Position numbers and translations under genes: made by a program. This document shows, piece after piece, positions 23,680 through 35,921 of a stretch of 64,000 bases of DNA. The notes below the pieces were generated by a model. The model made no database searches and was not told where the DNA came from. It worked only from the letters and a program-made list of their open reading frames with translations. Source of the stretch: Elymus sibiricus (Eukaryota > Streptophyta > Magnoliopsida > Poales > Poaceae); the NCBI GenBank assembly GCA_039707655.1, contig CM077664.1, forward strand, positions 23,362,781-23,426,780, in the 5' to 3' direction. The stretch's first letter is position 1, and each line of letters begins with the position of its first letter.

Positions 23680-26600
23680 TTACATAGTAATGAATCTAAC
23701 ACCCATGGAGTCTTGGTGCTGATCATGTTTTGCTCGTGGAAGAGGCTTAGTCAATGGGTCTGCCACATTCAGATCCGTGTGTACTTTGCAAATTTCTATG
23801 TCTCCATCCTTGACATATTCACGAATGGAGTTGAAGCGTCTCTTGATGTGTTTGGTCTTCTTGTGAAACCTGGGCTCCTTGGCTATGGCAATTGCTCCAG
23901 TGTTGTCACAAAAGATTGTCATTGGACCCGATGCACTAGGTATTACACCTAGATCGGATATGAACTCCTTCATCCCGACTCCTTCATGTGCTGCTTCCAA
24001 AGCAGCTATGTATTCCGCTTCACACGTAGATCCCGCCACGACGCTCTGCTTGGAACTGCACCAACTGACAGCTCCACCATTTAATATAAATATGTATCCG
24101 GTTTGTGACTTAGAGTCATCCGGATCAGTGTCGAAGCTTGCATCGACGTAACCCTTTACGACGAGCTCTTCGTCACCTCCATAAACGAGAAACATGTCCT
24201 TGGTCCTTTTCAGGTACTTCAGGATATTCTTGACCACTGTCCAGTGATCCACTCCTGGATTACTCTGGTACCTCCCTGCCAAACTTATGGCAAGGCACAC
24301 ATCAGGTCTGGTACACAACATGGCATACATAATAGAACCTATGGCTGAGGCATAGGGAATGACTTTCATTTTCTCTATATCTTCTGCCGTGGTCGGGCAT
24401 TGAGTCTGACTCAACTTCACACCTTGCAAGACAGGCAAGAACCCTTTCTTTGACTAATCCATTTTGAACTTCTTCAAAACTTTGTCAAGGTATGTGCTTT
24501 GTGAAAGTCCTATCAAGCGTCTTTATCTATCCCTATAGATCTTGATGCCCAATATATAAGCAGCTTCACCGAGGCCTTTCATTGAAAAATTCTTATTCAA
24601 GTATCCCTTTATGCCATCCAGAAATTCTATATCATTTCCAATCAACAATATGTCATCCACATATAATATTAGAAATGCTATAGAGCTCCCACTCACTTTC
24701 TTGTAAATACAGGCTTCACCGTAAGTCTGTACAAAACCATATGCTTTGATCACCTCATCAAAGCGTATATTCCAACTCCGAGATGCTTGCACCAGTCCAT
24801 AGATGGATCACTGGAGCTTGCACACTTTGTTAGCACCCTTAGGATCGACAAAACCTTCTGGTTGCATCATATCCAACTCTTCTTTGAGAAATCCATTAAG
24901 GAATGCAGTTTTGACATCCATTTGCCAGATTTCATAATCATAAAATGCGGCAATTGCTAACATGATTCGGACAGACTTAAGCATCGCTACGGGTGAGAAA
25001 GTCTCATCGTAGTCAACCCCTTGAACTTGTCGAAAACCTTTCGCGACAAGTCGAGCTTTGTAGACAGTGATATTACCATCAGCATCTGTCTTCCTCTTAA
25101 AAATCCATTTATTCTCAATGGCTTGCCGATCATCGGGCAAGTCCACCAAAGTCCACACTTTGTTCTCATACATGGATCCTATCTCAAATTTCATGGCCTC
25201 AAGCCATTTGTCGAAATCCGGGCTCATCATAGCTTCTTCATAGTTCGTAGGTTCGCCGTTGTCTAACAACATAACTTCCAGAACAGGATTACCGTACCAC
25301 TCTGGTGCGGAACGTACTCTGGTCGACCTACGAAGTTCAGTAGTAACTTGATCTGAAGTTTCATGATCTTTATCATTATCTTCCTCTCTTATTGGTGTAG
25401 GCATCACGGGAACGGTTTTCTCTGATGAGCTACTTTCCAATTCGAGAGAAGGTACAATTACCTCATCAAGTTCTACTTTCCTCCCACTCACTTCTTTCGA
25501 GAGAAACTCCTTCTCTAGAAAGGACTCATTCTTGGCAACAAAGATCTTTCCTTCAGATCTGTGGTAGAAGGTGTACCCAATTGTTTCCTTAGGGTATCCT
25601 ATGAAGACGCACTTCTCCGCTTTGGGTTCGAGCTTATCAGGTTGAAGCTTTTTCACATAAGCATCGCATCCCCAAACTTTAAGAAACGACAGCTTAGGTT
25701 TCTTGCCAAACCATAGTTCATACGGTGTCGTCTCAACGGATTCAGACGGTGCCCTATTTAACGTGAATGCAGCTGTCTCTAATGCATAACCCCAAAACGA
25801 TAGTGGCAAATCAGTAAGAGACATCATAGAACGCACCATATCCAATAAAGTACGGTTACGACGTTCGGACACACCATTACGCTGTGGTGTTCCAGGTGGT
25901 GTGAGTTGTGAAACAATTCCACATTTTCTTAAGTGAAGGCCAAACTCGTAACTCAAATATTCGCCTCCGCGATCAGATCATAGAAACTTTATTTTCTTGT
26001 TACGATGATTCTCTACTTCACTCTGAAATTCTTTGAACTTTTCAAATGTTTCAGACTTGTGTTTCATTAAGTAGATATACCCATATCTACTCAAATCATC
26101 TGTGAAGGTTAGAAAATAACGATACCCGCCGCGTGCTTCAACATTCATCGGACCGCATACATCGGTATGTATTATTTCCAACAAATTAGTAGCTCGCTCC
26201 ATTGTTCTGGAGAACGGAGTTTTAGTCATCTTGCCCATGAGGCATGGTTCGCAAGTATCAAATGATTCATAATCAAGAGATTCCAAAAGTCCATCCGCAT
26301 GGAGTTTCTTCATGCGCTTTACACCAATATGACCTAAATGGCAGTGCCACAAGTATGTTGCACTATCATTATCAACTTTGCATCTTTTGGCATCAATATT
26401 ATGAATATGTGTATTACTACGATCGAGATTCAACAAGAACAGACCATTCACAAAAGGTGCGTGACCATAAAAGATGTTACTCATATAAATAGAACAACCA
26501 TTATTCTCTGACTTAAATGAATAACCGTCTCGCAATAAACAAGATCCAGATATAATGTTCATGCTCAATGCTGGCACCAAATAAAAATTATTGAGGTCTA

Positions 26601-27663
26601 AAACTAATCCCGAAGGTATATGTAGAGGTAGCGTGCCGACGGCGATCACATCAACCTTGGAACCATTCCCGACGCGCATCGTCACCTCGTCCTTAGCCAA
26701 TCTTCGCTTATTCCGTAGCTCCTGTTTCGAGTTACAAATATGAGCAACCGAACCAGTATCAAATACCCAGGCGCTACTGCGAGCATTAGTAAGGAACACA
26801 TCATTAACATGTATATCAAATATACCTTTGCTCACTTTGCCATCCTTCTTATCTGCCAAATACTTGGGGCAGTTCCGCTTCCAGTGACCAGTCCCTTTGC
26901 AGTAGAAGCACTCAGTTTCAGGCTTGGGTCCAGCTTTGGGTTTCTTCGTGGGAGCGGCAACTTGCTTGCCGTTCTTCTTGAAGTTCCCCTTCTTTCCCTT
27001 GCCCTTTTTCTTGAAACTTGTGGTCTTGTTAACCATCAACACTTGATGCTCCTTCTTGATTTCTACCTCCGCCGATTTCAGCATCGCGAAGAGCTCGGGA
27101 ATTGTCTTCTCCATCCCTTGCATATTATAATTCATCACGAAGCCTTTATAGCTTGGTGGCAGTGACTGAAGAACTCTGTCAATAACACTCTCAACCGAAA
27201 GATCAATTCCCAGCTGAGTCAAGTGGTTGTGGTACCCAGACATTCTGAGTATGTGTTCACTGACAGAACTGTTCTCCTCCATCTTACAGCTGAAGAATTT
27301 GTTGGAGACTTCATATCTCTCAACCCGGGCATTAGCTTGAAATATCAATTTCTGCTCTTGGAACATCTCATATGCTCCGTGGCGTTCAAAACGCTTTTGT
27401 AGTCCCGGTTCTAAGCCGTAGAGCATGGCACACTGAACTATCGAGTAGTCATCAGATCGAGCCTGCCAGGCGTTCACAACGTCTTCAACAGCTCCTGCAG
27501 CAGGTCCATCACCTAGCAGTGCATCAAGGACATAATTCTTCTGTGCAACAATGAGGATAATCCTCAAGTTATGGACCCAGTCCGTGTAGTTGCTACCATC
27601 ATCTTTCAACTTAGCTTTCTCTAGGAACGCATTAAAATTCAACGGAACAGTAGCACGGGCCAT
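23680..27663 (-). pseudogene. Gag-pol of the Copia element, one frame with four premature stops
   Basis: A single frame of about 1,327 codons starts MARATVPLNFNAF at 27663 and ends MGVRFITM at 23680. Gag ends in a CCHC knuckle (CFYCKGTGHWKRNC, residues 252-265). The protease motif is FDTGS (residue 302). Integrase has HLGHIG and CEPCLMGKM. RT has LYVDDILLIG (about 24660), and RNase H lies near the end. Four in-frame stops break it: TGA at 25980-25978, TGA at 24810-24808, TAA at 24525-24523 and TAG near 24457. Three look like C-to-T changes (CGA or CAG origin); there is no frameshift. It cannot make full polyprotein now. Confidence 0.9.
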
Positions 27664-28872
27664 TTATCTACAACATAGATATGCAAAGAAACTATCAAGA
27701 CTAAGTTCATGATAAATTAAGTTCAATTAATCAAATTACTAATGAACTCCCACTTAAATTAACATCCCTCAAGTTAACTAAGTGATACATGATCCAAATC
27801 AACTAGCCCATGTCCGATCATCACGTGAGATGGGATAGTCATCAATGGTGAACATCTCCATGTTGATCATATCTACTATATGAATCATGTTAGACCTTTC
27901 GGTCTCCAGTGTTCCGAGACCATGTCTGTACATGCTAGGCTCGTCAAGTTTAACCCAAGTATTCTGCTTGTGTAAAACTGGCTTACACCCGTTGTATGTG
28001 AACGTAGAATCTATCACACCCGACATCACGAGGTGCTTCGAAACGACGAACTTTTATCTTGAAATTTAGTGAAGGGATCATCTTATAATGCTACCATCGT
28101 TCTAAGCAAAATAAGTTGCATAAAGGATAAACATCACATGCAATCAAAATATGTGACATGATATGGCCATCATCATCTTGTGCTTTTGATCTCCATCTCC
28201 AAAGCACCGTCATGATCTCCATCGTCACCGGCTTGACACCTTGATCTCCATCGTTGCGTCGTGGTCCTCTCGCCAACTATTGCTTCTACAACTATTGCTA
28301 ACGCATAGCGATAAAGTAAAGCAATTACATGGCGCTTGCATTTCATACAATAAAGAGACAACCATAAGGCTCCTGCCGGTTGCCGATAAATTACAAAACA
28401 TGATCATCTCATACAATAACGTATATCACATCATGTCTTGACCATATCACATCACAGCATACCCTGCAAAAACAAGTTAGACGTCCTCTACTTTGTTGTT
28501 GCAAGTTTTACGTGGCTGCTACGGGTTTCTAGCAAGAACCGTTCTTACCTACGGAAAAACAACCACAACGGTGAATTATCAAGTTTGCTGTTTTAACCTT
28601 CTTCAAGGACCGGCCGTAGTCAAATTCGATTCAACTAAAGTAGGAGAAACAGACACCCGCCAGCCACCTTTATGCAAAACAAGTTGCATGTCTGTCGGTG
28701 GAACCGGTCTCATGTACGTGGACATGTAAGGTTGGTCCGGGCCGCTTCATCTTACAATACCGCCGAATCAAAATAAGACATTGGTGGTAAGCAGTATGAC
28801 GATCACCGCCCACAACTCTTTGTGTTCTACTCGTGCATATCATCTACGCATAGACCTGGCTCATGATGCCAC
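27664..28872. other. Copia 5' leader and primer site
   Basis: This is the non-coding leader between gag and the 5' LTR. Next to the LTR the minus strand reads GTGGCATCATGAGCCAGG (28872-28855), the primer-binding region. Element H carries the same sequence at its LTR. Several short ORFs here are not supported as genes. Confidence 0.6.
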
Positions 28873-30615
28873 TGTTGGGGAACGTTGCATGGAAAAACAA
28901 AAAAATTCTACGCACATGCAAGATCTATCCATGGAGATGCATAGCTATGAGAGGGGGAGTGTGTCTACGTACCCTCGTAGACCGTAAGCGGAAGCGTTAG
29001 AACAACGCGGTTGATGTTGTCGAACAACTTCACGATCCAACCGACCAAGCACCGAACGTACGGCACCTCCGCGTTCAGCACACGTTCAGTTCGGTGACGT
29101 CCTCGACTTCTTGATCCAGCAAGACGGCGAGGTAGTGGATGAGTTCCGGCAGCACGACGGCGTGGTGACGGTGATGGTGATGCTATCTCCGCAGGGCTTC
29201 GCCCAAGCACTACGAAAATATGACCGAGGGACGGAACTGTGGAGGGGGGCGCCGCACACGGCTAAGACAATGTTGTGTTCTCTTTTGGGGCGCCCCCTCT
29301 CCTCTATTTATATATGTGTAGGGGCTTGGAGTAGAAGGAATAGTGCCACGTGAACAGTAACCATGAATAGTACACACGTGGACTTGGACTCCAAAGTCCA
29401 ATCCTATTCCTACTAGGACTCTCCCTTTTTCCTTCCCTAGCTGCGTGGGCTTTCGAGGACTTGGTGCGCCTGGCCCAATAAGGCCAGGGTGCCTCCCCTT
29501 AGCCCATGCCAGCCCTTGGGACGTGGTGGACCCACTTGTGGACTTCCGGACCCCTCCAGAATCCTCCGGAACCTTCTGGAAGCTTCCCGGTACAATACCG
29601 AAAAAAGTGCACCTTTTTTCGGAACCCAAAATATGACTTCCCATATATAAATCTTTACCTCTCGACCATTCCGAAACTCCTCGTGACGTCCGGGATCTCA
29701 TCCGGGACTACGAACAACATTCGGTTACCAATTCACATAAATCATATAACACTATATCGTCAACGAACGTTAAGCGTGCGGACCCTACGGGTTCGGGAAT
29801 GATGTAGACATGACCAAGACACCTCTCCGGTCAATAACCAATAGCGGAACCTAGATGCCCATATTGGTTCCTACATATTCCACGAAGATCTTATCGGTCG
29901 AACCGCAATGACAACATATGTAATTCCCTTTGTCCGTCGGTATGTTACTTGCCCGAGATTCGATCGTCGGTATCTCCATACCTAGTTCAATCTCGTTACC
30001 GGCAAGTCTCTTTACTCGTTCCGTAATACATCATCCCGTAATTAACTCCTTAGTCACTTTGCTTTCAAGCTTCTTATGATGTGCATTACCGAGAGGGCCC
30101 AGAGATACCTCTCCGAAACACGGAGTGACAAATCCCAGTCTCGATCCATGCCAACTTAACGGACACCTTCGGAGATACCTGTAGAGCATCTTTATGATCA
30201 CCCAGTTACGTTGTGACGTTTGATAGCACACAAGGTATTCCTCCGGTATCCGGGAGTTGCATGATCTCATGGTCTGAGGAACATGTATTTGACATTCAAG
30301 AAAGCAGTAGCAATAAACAGAACGATCATATGCTAAGCTAACGGATGGGTCTTGTCCATCACATCATTCTCCTAATGATGTGATCCCGTTATCAAATGAC
30401 AACTCATGTCTATGGTTAGGAAACCTTAACCATCTTTGATCAACGAGCTAGTCTAGTAGAGGCTCACTAGGGACACGGTATTTGTTTATGTATTCACACG
30501 TGTATTTAAGTTTCCGGTCAATACAATTCTAGCATGAATAATAAACCTTTATCATGAACAAGGAAATATAAAATAATAACAACTTTATTATTGCCTCTAG
30601 GGCATATTTCCATCA
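28873..30615 (-). repeat. 5' LTR of the Copia element
   Basis: This is the promoter-bearing LTR, nearly the same as 21903-23646. On the minus strand a TATATAAATA box lies at about 29305-29315 in the GC-rich half. Confidence 0.9.
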
Positions 30616-30666
30616 GAATATTGGCATGAAACAATCAAAAAATATAGATACGATGGAGACGTATCA

Positions 30667-32134
30667 ATATCCAAGGTAATGATCATCTTGCCTGGAATCC
30701 CGCTTTGAAGAAGAACGTTCATCCAACTCGAGAAGTGTAGTCGAACGAATCCACGCACTCTGTATCGTTACCGAAAGCTATCGAGAAGAAGCAAAACTGG
30801 AAAGAAGCAAACGACACGGTAAACAAACATAAAATGTTCATGGCATTATGCACAATCAAGTATGATGCATGTCAAGTTTAAAGATGCATGGCATGGCAAG
30901 GTGCAACAACAAATACTACACATTAAGTGAAGCTCAATATGCAACGAGTTGCATATTGACGAAACTCCATATTCAATTATTAAGTTCAATCTCGTTTATG
31001 TACTCAACAAGTTTAAATGGTGTTAAACATGGCAAGAGGTGAAGCAGAAGTAAACTACATATCTAGACTTTTTAAATGAGACCGCGACCAACATATAGAA
31101 TTTCCGAAAAGGCCACATATGCAAATTTCGAATTTACTACTGTTCTGCCCTAAACACAATTTTATAGTTGTTAAACAGGAAAAGTAAGTGCACCATGTTA
31201 TTCTACATATTTTTCTAGTCCAATTACATATATAGTTTATTTAATTCGGAGCTACGGTTAAATAGTTATGAATTAAACCATTTTAGCAAGTTATTAGTGC
31301 AAACTATATGCAAACAGCAATTTAAACATTTTTAACATGTGTGAGAGTTGCATATTATGAATCTACATGAAATTCTAAGCAAGTTTCATATATAATTTGT
31401 TTTAATCCGATGCACGGGTGAGAAGTTATTATATGCATGAAGTATGAGGGCTTTTCCATAAAACTACAGTCCCTGGATTAAAGATAAATTCGCCCAGAGG
31501 GAACAAACATATCACGGGCCGAATCTGAGTCTAAGCAGGCCAGGGAGCAGTGAGCGTGAGTTACAAAATGGCGCACAGGGCGTCAAATTGTGAAGAGCGC
31601 TCACATTGGGTGGGTTCGGTGTTGGGTCGGCAGTGGGTGAGTTGGGCCTTGGTGGTTGCAGCCTGCAGCAGGAGCTGCTGGGCCTGGCGTGGCTGCGGTC
31701 ATGGGTCGGGGACGAGGTGGAGGCGATGGGCCTTGGGGCGGCGGAGCTGGGCCTTGGCATGGCAAGCGTGGCTGCCCGAGCGAGTGGGAACGTAGGTGGC
31801 GGGCGCGCTGGTTCGGGTGGTCGCTGGAGGAGCTCGTCGGGTGGATCGGGAGCTCCTCTCCCAATCAGGCGTGGAGGAGGGAGCATGAGCGTGCTTGGGC
31901 TGGGAGCAGAGGAGGAGCTCGGGGTCGAGGGCGTTGCACGGGGGCGCGTAGAGGAAGGAGGAGGCGCTCGGGCAAGCGTCTCCTTGCGGCTACGGGAGCG
32001 AGGAGGTGGGGGGCTGTGGATGGATTGGATCAGGGGATCTCGAGGAAGGCGGCTACGTGGTTGGTCCGGTGGAGAAAACGAAGAGCGGCGGCGCACAGAA
32101 ATATTTGGGGATGTTGGTCAAGGGTTCTACCCCA
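30667..32134. mobile_element. Unclassified repeat A, right part
   Basis: This AT-rich non-coding part (to about 31500) is followed by a GC-rich block (31510-32100). It is the likely continuation of 18559-19840 beyond element B. A 194-residue Pro/Ser/Arg-rich minus ORF (32096-31512) is low complexity and is not credited as a gene. Confidence 0.4.
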
Positions 32135-32181
32135 AATAGGGATGATAGACTACTCATATAAATAAGGAATTCCTTCTTTTC

Positions 32182-32280
32182 CGGGAGCCCATTCGGAAAA
32201 ACTCCAAAGTTAAGTGTGCTCAGCTTGGAGCAATTTCAGGATGGGTGACCGACTGGGAAGTTATTCCTAGGTGCGCATGA
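32182..32280 (+). other. 5S rRNA-like segment in left Cassandra LTR
   Basis: It includes ACTCCAAAGTTAAGTGTGCT (box A region) and AGGATGGGTGACC...CTGGGAAGTT (box C region), close to the plant 5S gene internal promoter. It is not a true 5S gene: the flanks are LTR sequence. Family knowledge says this region can be transcribed by RNA polymerase III. Confidence 0.8.
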
Positions 32281-32640
32281 GTGAGGACAAAGTGTGCAGG
32301 AAAGACTAGTGTTGATCTGTGGGGCCAGTATAGATTCCGCCAGGCGTAACGGCCAGTAACCGGCGGGTGTGTCCGGGGCGTTACAAGTTGGTATCAGAGC
32401 TGACCCTCGTGGTTACACGGATGTTTGCGGGTCAGGTGCGCAGTCATGTTGTGCATGACGTTTGTGGCCCGTCGTGGCACACGGCATGGCACATGTGCCG
32501 GACTGGACGCACAAACATGTGCCAAGAGGGAACGTTCCTATGGCCCGACGAGGACGTCGGTTCCTTTGAGTGGGGGTGTATGTGATAGCTTGGCTTAATA
32601 GGGATGATAGACTACTCATATAAATAAGGAATTCTTTCTT

Positions 32641-32740
32641 TTTCGGGAGCCCATTCAAAAAGAACTACAAAGTTAAGCACGCTCGGCTTGGAGCAATTTC
32701 AGGATGGATGACCGACTGGGAAGTTGTTCTCAGGTGCGCA
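32641..32740 (+). other. 5S rRNA-like segment in right Cassandra LTR
   Basis: Same layout as the left copy, with AGTTAAGCACGCTCGG and AGGATGGATGACCGACTGGG. One change falls in box C (GGGTGACC to GGATGACC). Confidence 0.8.
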
Positions 32741-32848
32741 TGAGTGAGGACAAAGTGTGGAGGAAAGACTAGTGTTGATCTGTGGGGCCAGTCTAGATCC
32801 CGCCAGGCATAACGGCCAGTAACCGGTGGGTGTGTCCGGGGCGTTACA

Positions 32849-33347
32849 TAGATGCAGTTGGATTAACAGTCTACATATCATGGACGTAATGCCTATGTGA
32901 GATTATACCATGAATGATCATAGTCATAAATATAAATATTGCAATTTAATCGCTGCCCAGCTGTAATTTGTTCACCACGCCATATTTATCTGCTTGGAGA
33001 GATGGCAATAGTGAACCTATGGCCCCGGGGGTCTATTTTCCTTTACTGAAAACATCACCAAAAAATACTTTACTTTGCTGTACCATTTTATTTATTTTAC
33101 CTATCTATCAATTCCTACCATACCGTGCAATTTACTCTTGTAACTAGCAGAACAAGAAGCTGGACAACCTTCTTGAAGCGTTGGGGGCAAGTTTGTTTTG
33201 TGTTTTGTGTGCAGGTACCGAAGACCTTGTTTGCTGGAAAAACTCCTATTAGTTCGATAAACCTTGGTTCTCAAACTGAGGGCAATACTTATTGCTAGGT
33301 TACTTCACCCTTACACTTCGGGGTTACCCAACCACTCTTACGAGAGA
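32849..33347 (+). mobile_element. Gypsy LTR F, right part
   Basis: This part continues the LTR that stops at 18558, with the words 'GTAATTTGTTCACCACGCC', 'GAACCTATGGCCCC' and 'CCTTGGTTCTCAAACTGAGG' typical of the end of that LTR type. The 14.3 kb block between is an insertion, with TAGAG/TAGAT at its edges. The right end near 33347 is approximate, where the antisense ORF of element G begins. Confidence 0.55.
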
Positions 33348-35345
33348 GCAAGCAGGATGGCGCAGCCTCACCAATGGCTCTGGATGCAGAAGAAGAAGCC
33401 TCATTCGTCAAACCTATGTTCGTGGGTCCACCACCAACCGTGCTACTGGAGCCCGCAGACGCTAGCGTGAACGAGCTCTCCTCGCAACCTTTATTTAGCG
33501 GGAACATCGCCGGTCCCACCGAGCTCACTAGTCCTGATGAAGGTCCTCCCGCGGCCTCCGCGGGATTCAACTCAAACACAGGTGATTCCCAGTATGGAAG
33601 AAGGATCACAGAGGAGGAAGAGCCTGTGGCGGACGGCGGTTTGCCAGTTTCTTCGTCGACCGTGGCGATCTGCGTTCAAAATGACGCAGCAGCATCATAG
33701 CCCACGAAGAAAGGACAAATAAGTAAGACAGCGAGAAGGGGCATACCTGGACATTGGCTTTCGAGCCCCAACCTTGTGCCATTGCCACGGGATCACGGGA
33801 TGGATAGCAATAAGGCCCTGCGACTTCACCACCTCGGCGGGTGGCACCGGTGGGTCCACTTCAGCATCCTTTTGGGCCTCCGTCGCATCCTCCCAGGACT
33901 CCGGCGTGCCAAGGCATTGCGTCGACAGACCCACCATGGGCTTCTGTCGGGCCTCTGGTGTTCCCACAAATCGCACCGGCGGGCCTCCCGCAATCCCCTT
34001 TCGGGGTCCCACCTTACCTGCAGACCGAGTGGCTGGGCCCGCCGACGATGCCCTTCGGAGCCTCACGTCCCTCGCCGACGACGAGGCAGCGGCTTTCTCC
34101 ACCGACCTCTCTCAAGGCCTATTCGAAGCCGGCGTGGCTTGGGCCTGAACTTGGCTCACAGACGCGACCCGAACAGGTGGTTGCGGCTGCGGCAAGCCCG
34201 CTAGCGCCGCCGAGGCTGCACGACAAGGCTGAGGGGGCTCTGAGATAAAGGCCTTGAAGGTCTGCGCGAAGCAAAAAAGGCATGTCAGCTAATACCACCG
34301 ATGGAAGGGTTCAGGTGCAAAAGCGCGAATGTTGCACTGGCCTCCTTTGGACGCTTTCCCCAGTGATACGGCTCTATCGTGACCTCCAGAAAAATCTCGT
34401 CCATGGGGACTCCGGTCACAAAATGCATATGTGACTTCAGCTCGGATTTTGAGATCTCCCGGCGGTGGAGACGGCGGGGGTCATTCTGGCCTCTGTAGTC
34501 ATACATTGGATGCTCCCGCCACGCCAGCGGCTGGGTGTTTCTCTCTCTATCCGCGTCTTCAAGATCTGCATGCCCGAGAGCCCATCGTCCTGGAGCTGAA
34601 GGACCACCTCCACCAACTTGGTAGTGTCCATAGAAAGCTCGGTCACCGAGCCCCATGAAGACAGCTCCTGTGGAGGCTCGTTGGAGAAAATAGGCAAGCC
34701 TGCCTCCGTGTGAGTCTTCGGAAGGTCGGGGCCGTAAAACCAATCTTGCTGCCACGGTTCTTTCATCTACGGAGTTGGGAGTTCAAAGTACCCAGAGCCC
34801 GGACGAGGCTGGATGATCGCCCCGCCGTAGGCTGGAATCTTCCCGTTCTCTTTGTGTGGCCTCATCTCGAAGAAGTAACGCCAGAGGCCCAAGTGTGGAG
34901 CCATCCCAAGGAAGCACTCACACAGCGTGATGAAGCAGTCAAGATGCAGGATGCCGTTCGGAGTAAGATGATGGAGTTGGCATCCATAAAAAGTCAAGAT
35001 CCCTCAAACAAAGATGTTCAATGGAAGCGACAGGCCACGACAAATAAAAAGGTGTGCACGACCAGGTTCCAAGGAAGAGGATATGGCGCCCTGTCCGTTA
35101 GCTACGCAACAAGCCATGACAAGGTGTTCCCCTTGGGCAGGAACCCCTAGGCAACAAAGCCCTCCAGATGCTTGAAACTGGCCGTGGAAGGCCTCCAGCT
35201 TCCCGGTCCCTCGGGTGGAGCAGGCGCCCTGGCCGATGGAGGCGGCGGCGAAACCGAAGATTCCTTCGCCACGGCGCCCTGCGACCGGGTACGTCATCTC
35301 TCTCGTCCTACATCGACTTCCTGGACCAATGTTCTTCCGTCGCAA
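33348..35345 (-). pseudogene. Antisense ORF of Tat-Gypsy element G (PF04195-like), broken
   Basis: This is a third, distinct antisense ORF of the same kind. On minus, the N-terminal part (35345-35004) is followed by the domain core (34997-34767, MTFYGCQLHHLTPNGILHLD and LCECFLGMAPHLGLWRYFF), then 34766-34285, 34102-33695 (Arg/Pro/Ala-rich) and 33609-33348 (Ser/Gly-rich). Several frameshifts and stops separate the parts, so it is not functional. Its left end is cut where LTR F begins. Confidence 0.6.
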
Positions 35346-35418
35346 TATCTAGCAGATTTCAGAGGAATCAGGGAAGAGAGGGTGCGCGCTTTGTGTTTAC
35401 CCCCCACCCCCTCCCCCG

Positions 35419-35425
35419 ATTTATA
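35419..35425 (-). promoter_or_regulatory. TATA box for the antisense ORF of element G
   Basis: The minus strand reads CTTTATAAATC, with TATAAAT about 75 bp before the first coding part. Position and form match the box in element D. Confidence 0.4.
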
Positions 35426-35921
35426 AAGACTCGGGCGGAAGCAGAACGGCGGCACGGCTCTCGGAGATTATGTCGAAGTCGGCGGTGAAGCGTGGAACGT
35501 TAGTGTGAGAAGCGGGTGCAAAACCGCCGCTACGGCTCGGTTTGGGCCTTGGCCTGCTACCAAGGGCCCCTCTCCTTTGGCCCAACCAAGGACGACACCC
35601 CGGTCTACTCCGGGTGCAAACATGGCTCTGGAGGCCGTCGGAGCAGAGGAGGCCGCGCCGGCACGTAGGCCCGAAGACTTTCCTGAGGCCCGCCGAGGCG
35701 AAAGACCGTGAACCCAGGGCTGCAAAGCCCCGAATGACCCTGGAGCCCCCATTGTCCGTCCTCCATCAGCAAAGACGGCGTCCCCGAGACCTCACGATGG
35801 GTAGGCCCGAAGGATCCTTCAAGGCCGAGCTCCCGAAGGACAAGCCTGGTGACCAACAAGAAGACAAGGAGCCCGCCTGGGTTCTCAACCAACTCCAACT
35901 CCAGACACGCTCGGGGGCTAC
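35426..35921. other. Element G spacer and polypurine tract
   Basis: GC-rich and non-coding as far as I can see. It ends in GCTCGGGGGCTAC (35909-35921), nearly the same polypurine tract as element D. Confidence 0.5.

Larger units (their letters stand above)
21903..30615 (-). mobile_element. Complete Copia element (BARE1/WIS/Angela type), TSD GAATA
   Basis: The element is 8713 bp, with LTRs at 21903-23646 (1744 bp) and 28873-30615 (1743 bp), flanked by perfect GAATA (21898-21902, 30616-30620). LTR ends on + are TGTTGGGGAACG and ATATTTCCATCA. By eye the LTRs differ at about 50 sites (near 3%); at 1.3e-8 changes per site per year that is roughly one million years. It inserted in the LTR of element B. 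The polypurine tract is the GTGGGAGA read on minus at about 23649-23656. Confidence 0.9.
19841..30666 (-). mobile_element. Truncated Gypsy element B (5' LTR and 5' internal part), split by a Copia
   Basis: On the minus strand the LTR reads from 30666 (TGATACGTCTCC) to 20431 (GGTTTATCA). It is followed by a primer site (20419-20403) and about 560 bp of internal sequence with one ORF. The LTR totals about 1518 bp once the inner Copia (21903-30615) and one GAATA are removed. The 3' part of B is absent, and repeat A resumes on either side, so B was shortened by deletion. The left limit is approximate. Confidence 0.6.
32135..32848 (+). mobile_element. Cassandra-type TRIM with 5S-like LTRs
   Basis: LTR, 195 bp inner part, LTR. 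The right LTR (32581-32848, 268 bp) starts TGTGATAGCTTGG and ends GGGGCGTTACA. The left LTR (32135-32385) matches it from AATAGGGATGATAG on but lacks the first ~17 bases. A Met-tRNA-type primer site (TTGGTATCAGAGC, 32388-32400) follows the left LTR, and a purine tract (GAGTGGGGGTG) precedes the right one. Both LTRs hold a 5S rRNA-like stretch, the hallmark of Cassandra. No coding capacity, as is normal for this family. Confidence 0.9.

Noticed and set aside
31512..32096. 194-residue minus ORF in repeat A
   Set aside because: Pro/Ser/Arg low complexity in a GC-rich block, open in several frames on both strands; no domain.
32182..32740. 5S rRNA genes
   Set aside because: The matches sit inside the two LTRs of a Cassandra element with LTR ends, primer site and purine tract; not part of a 5S array.
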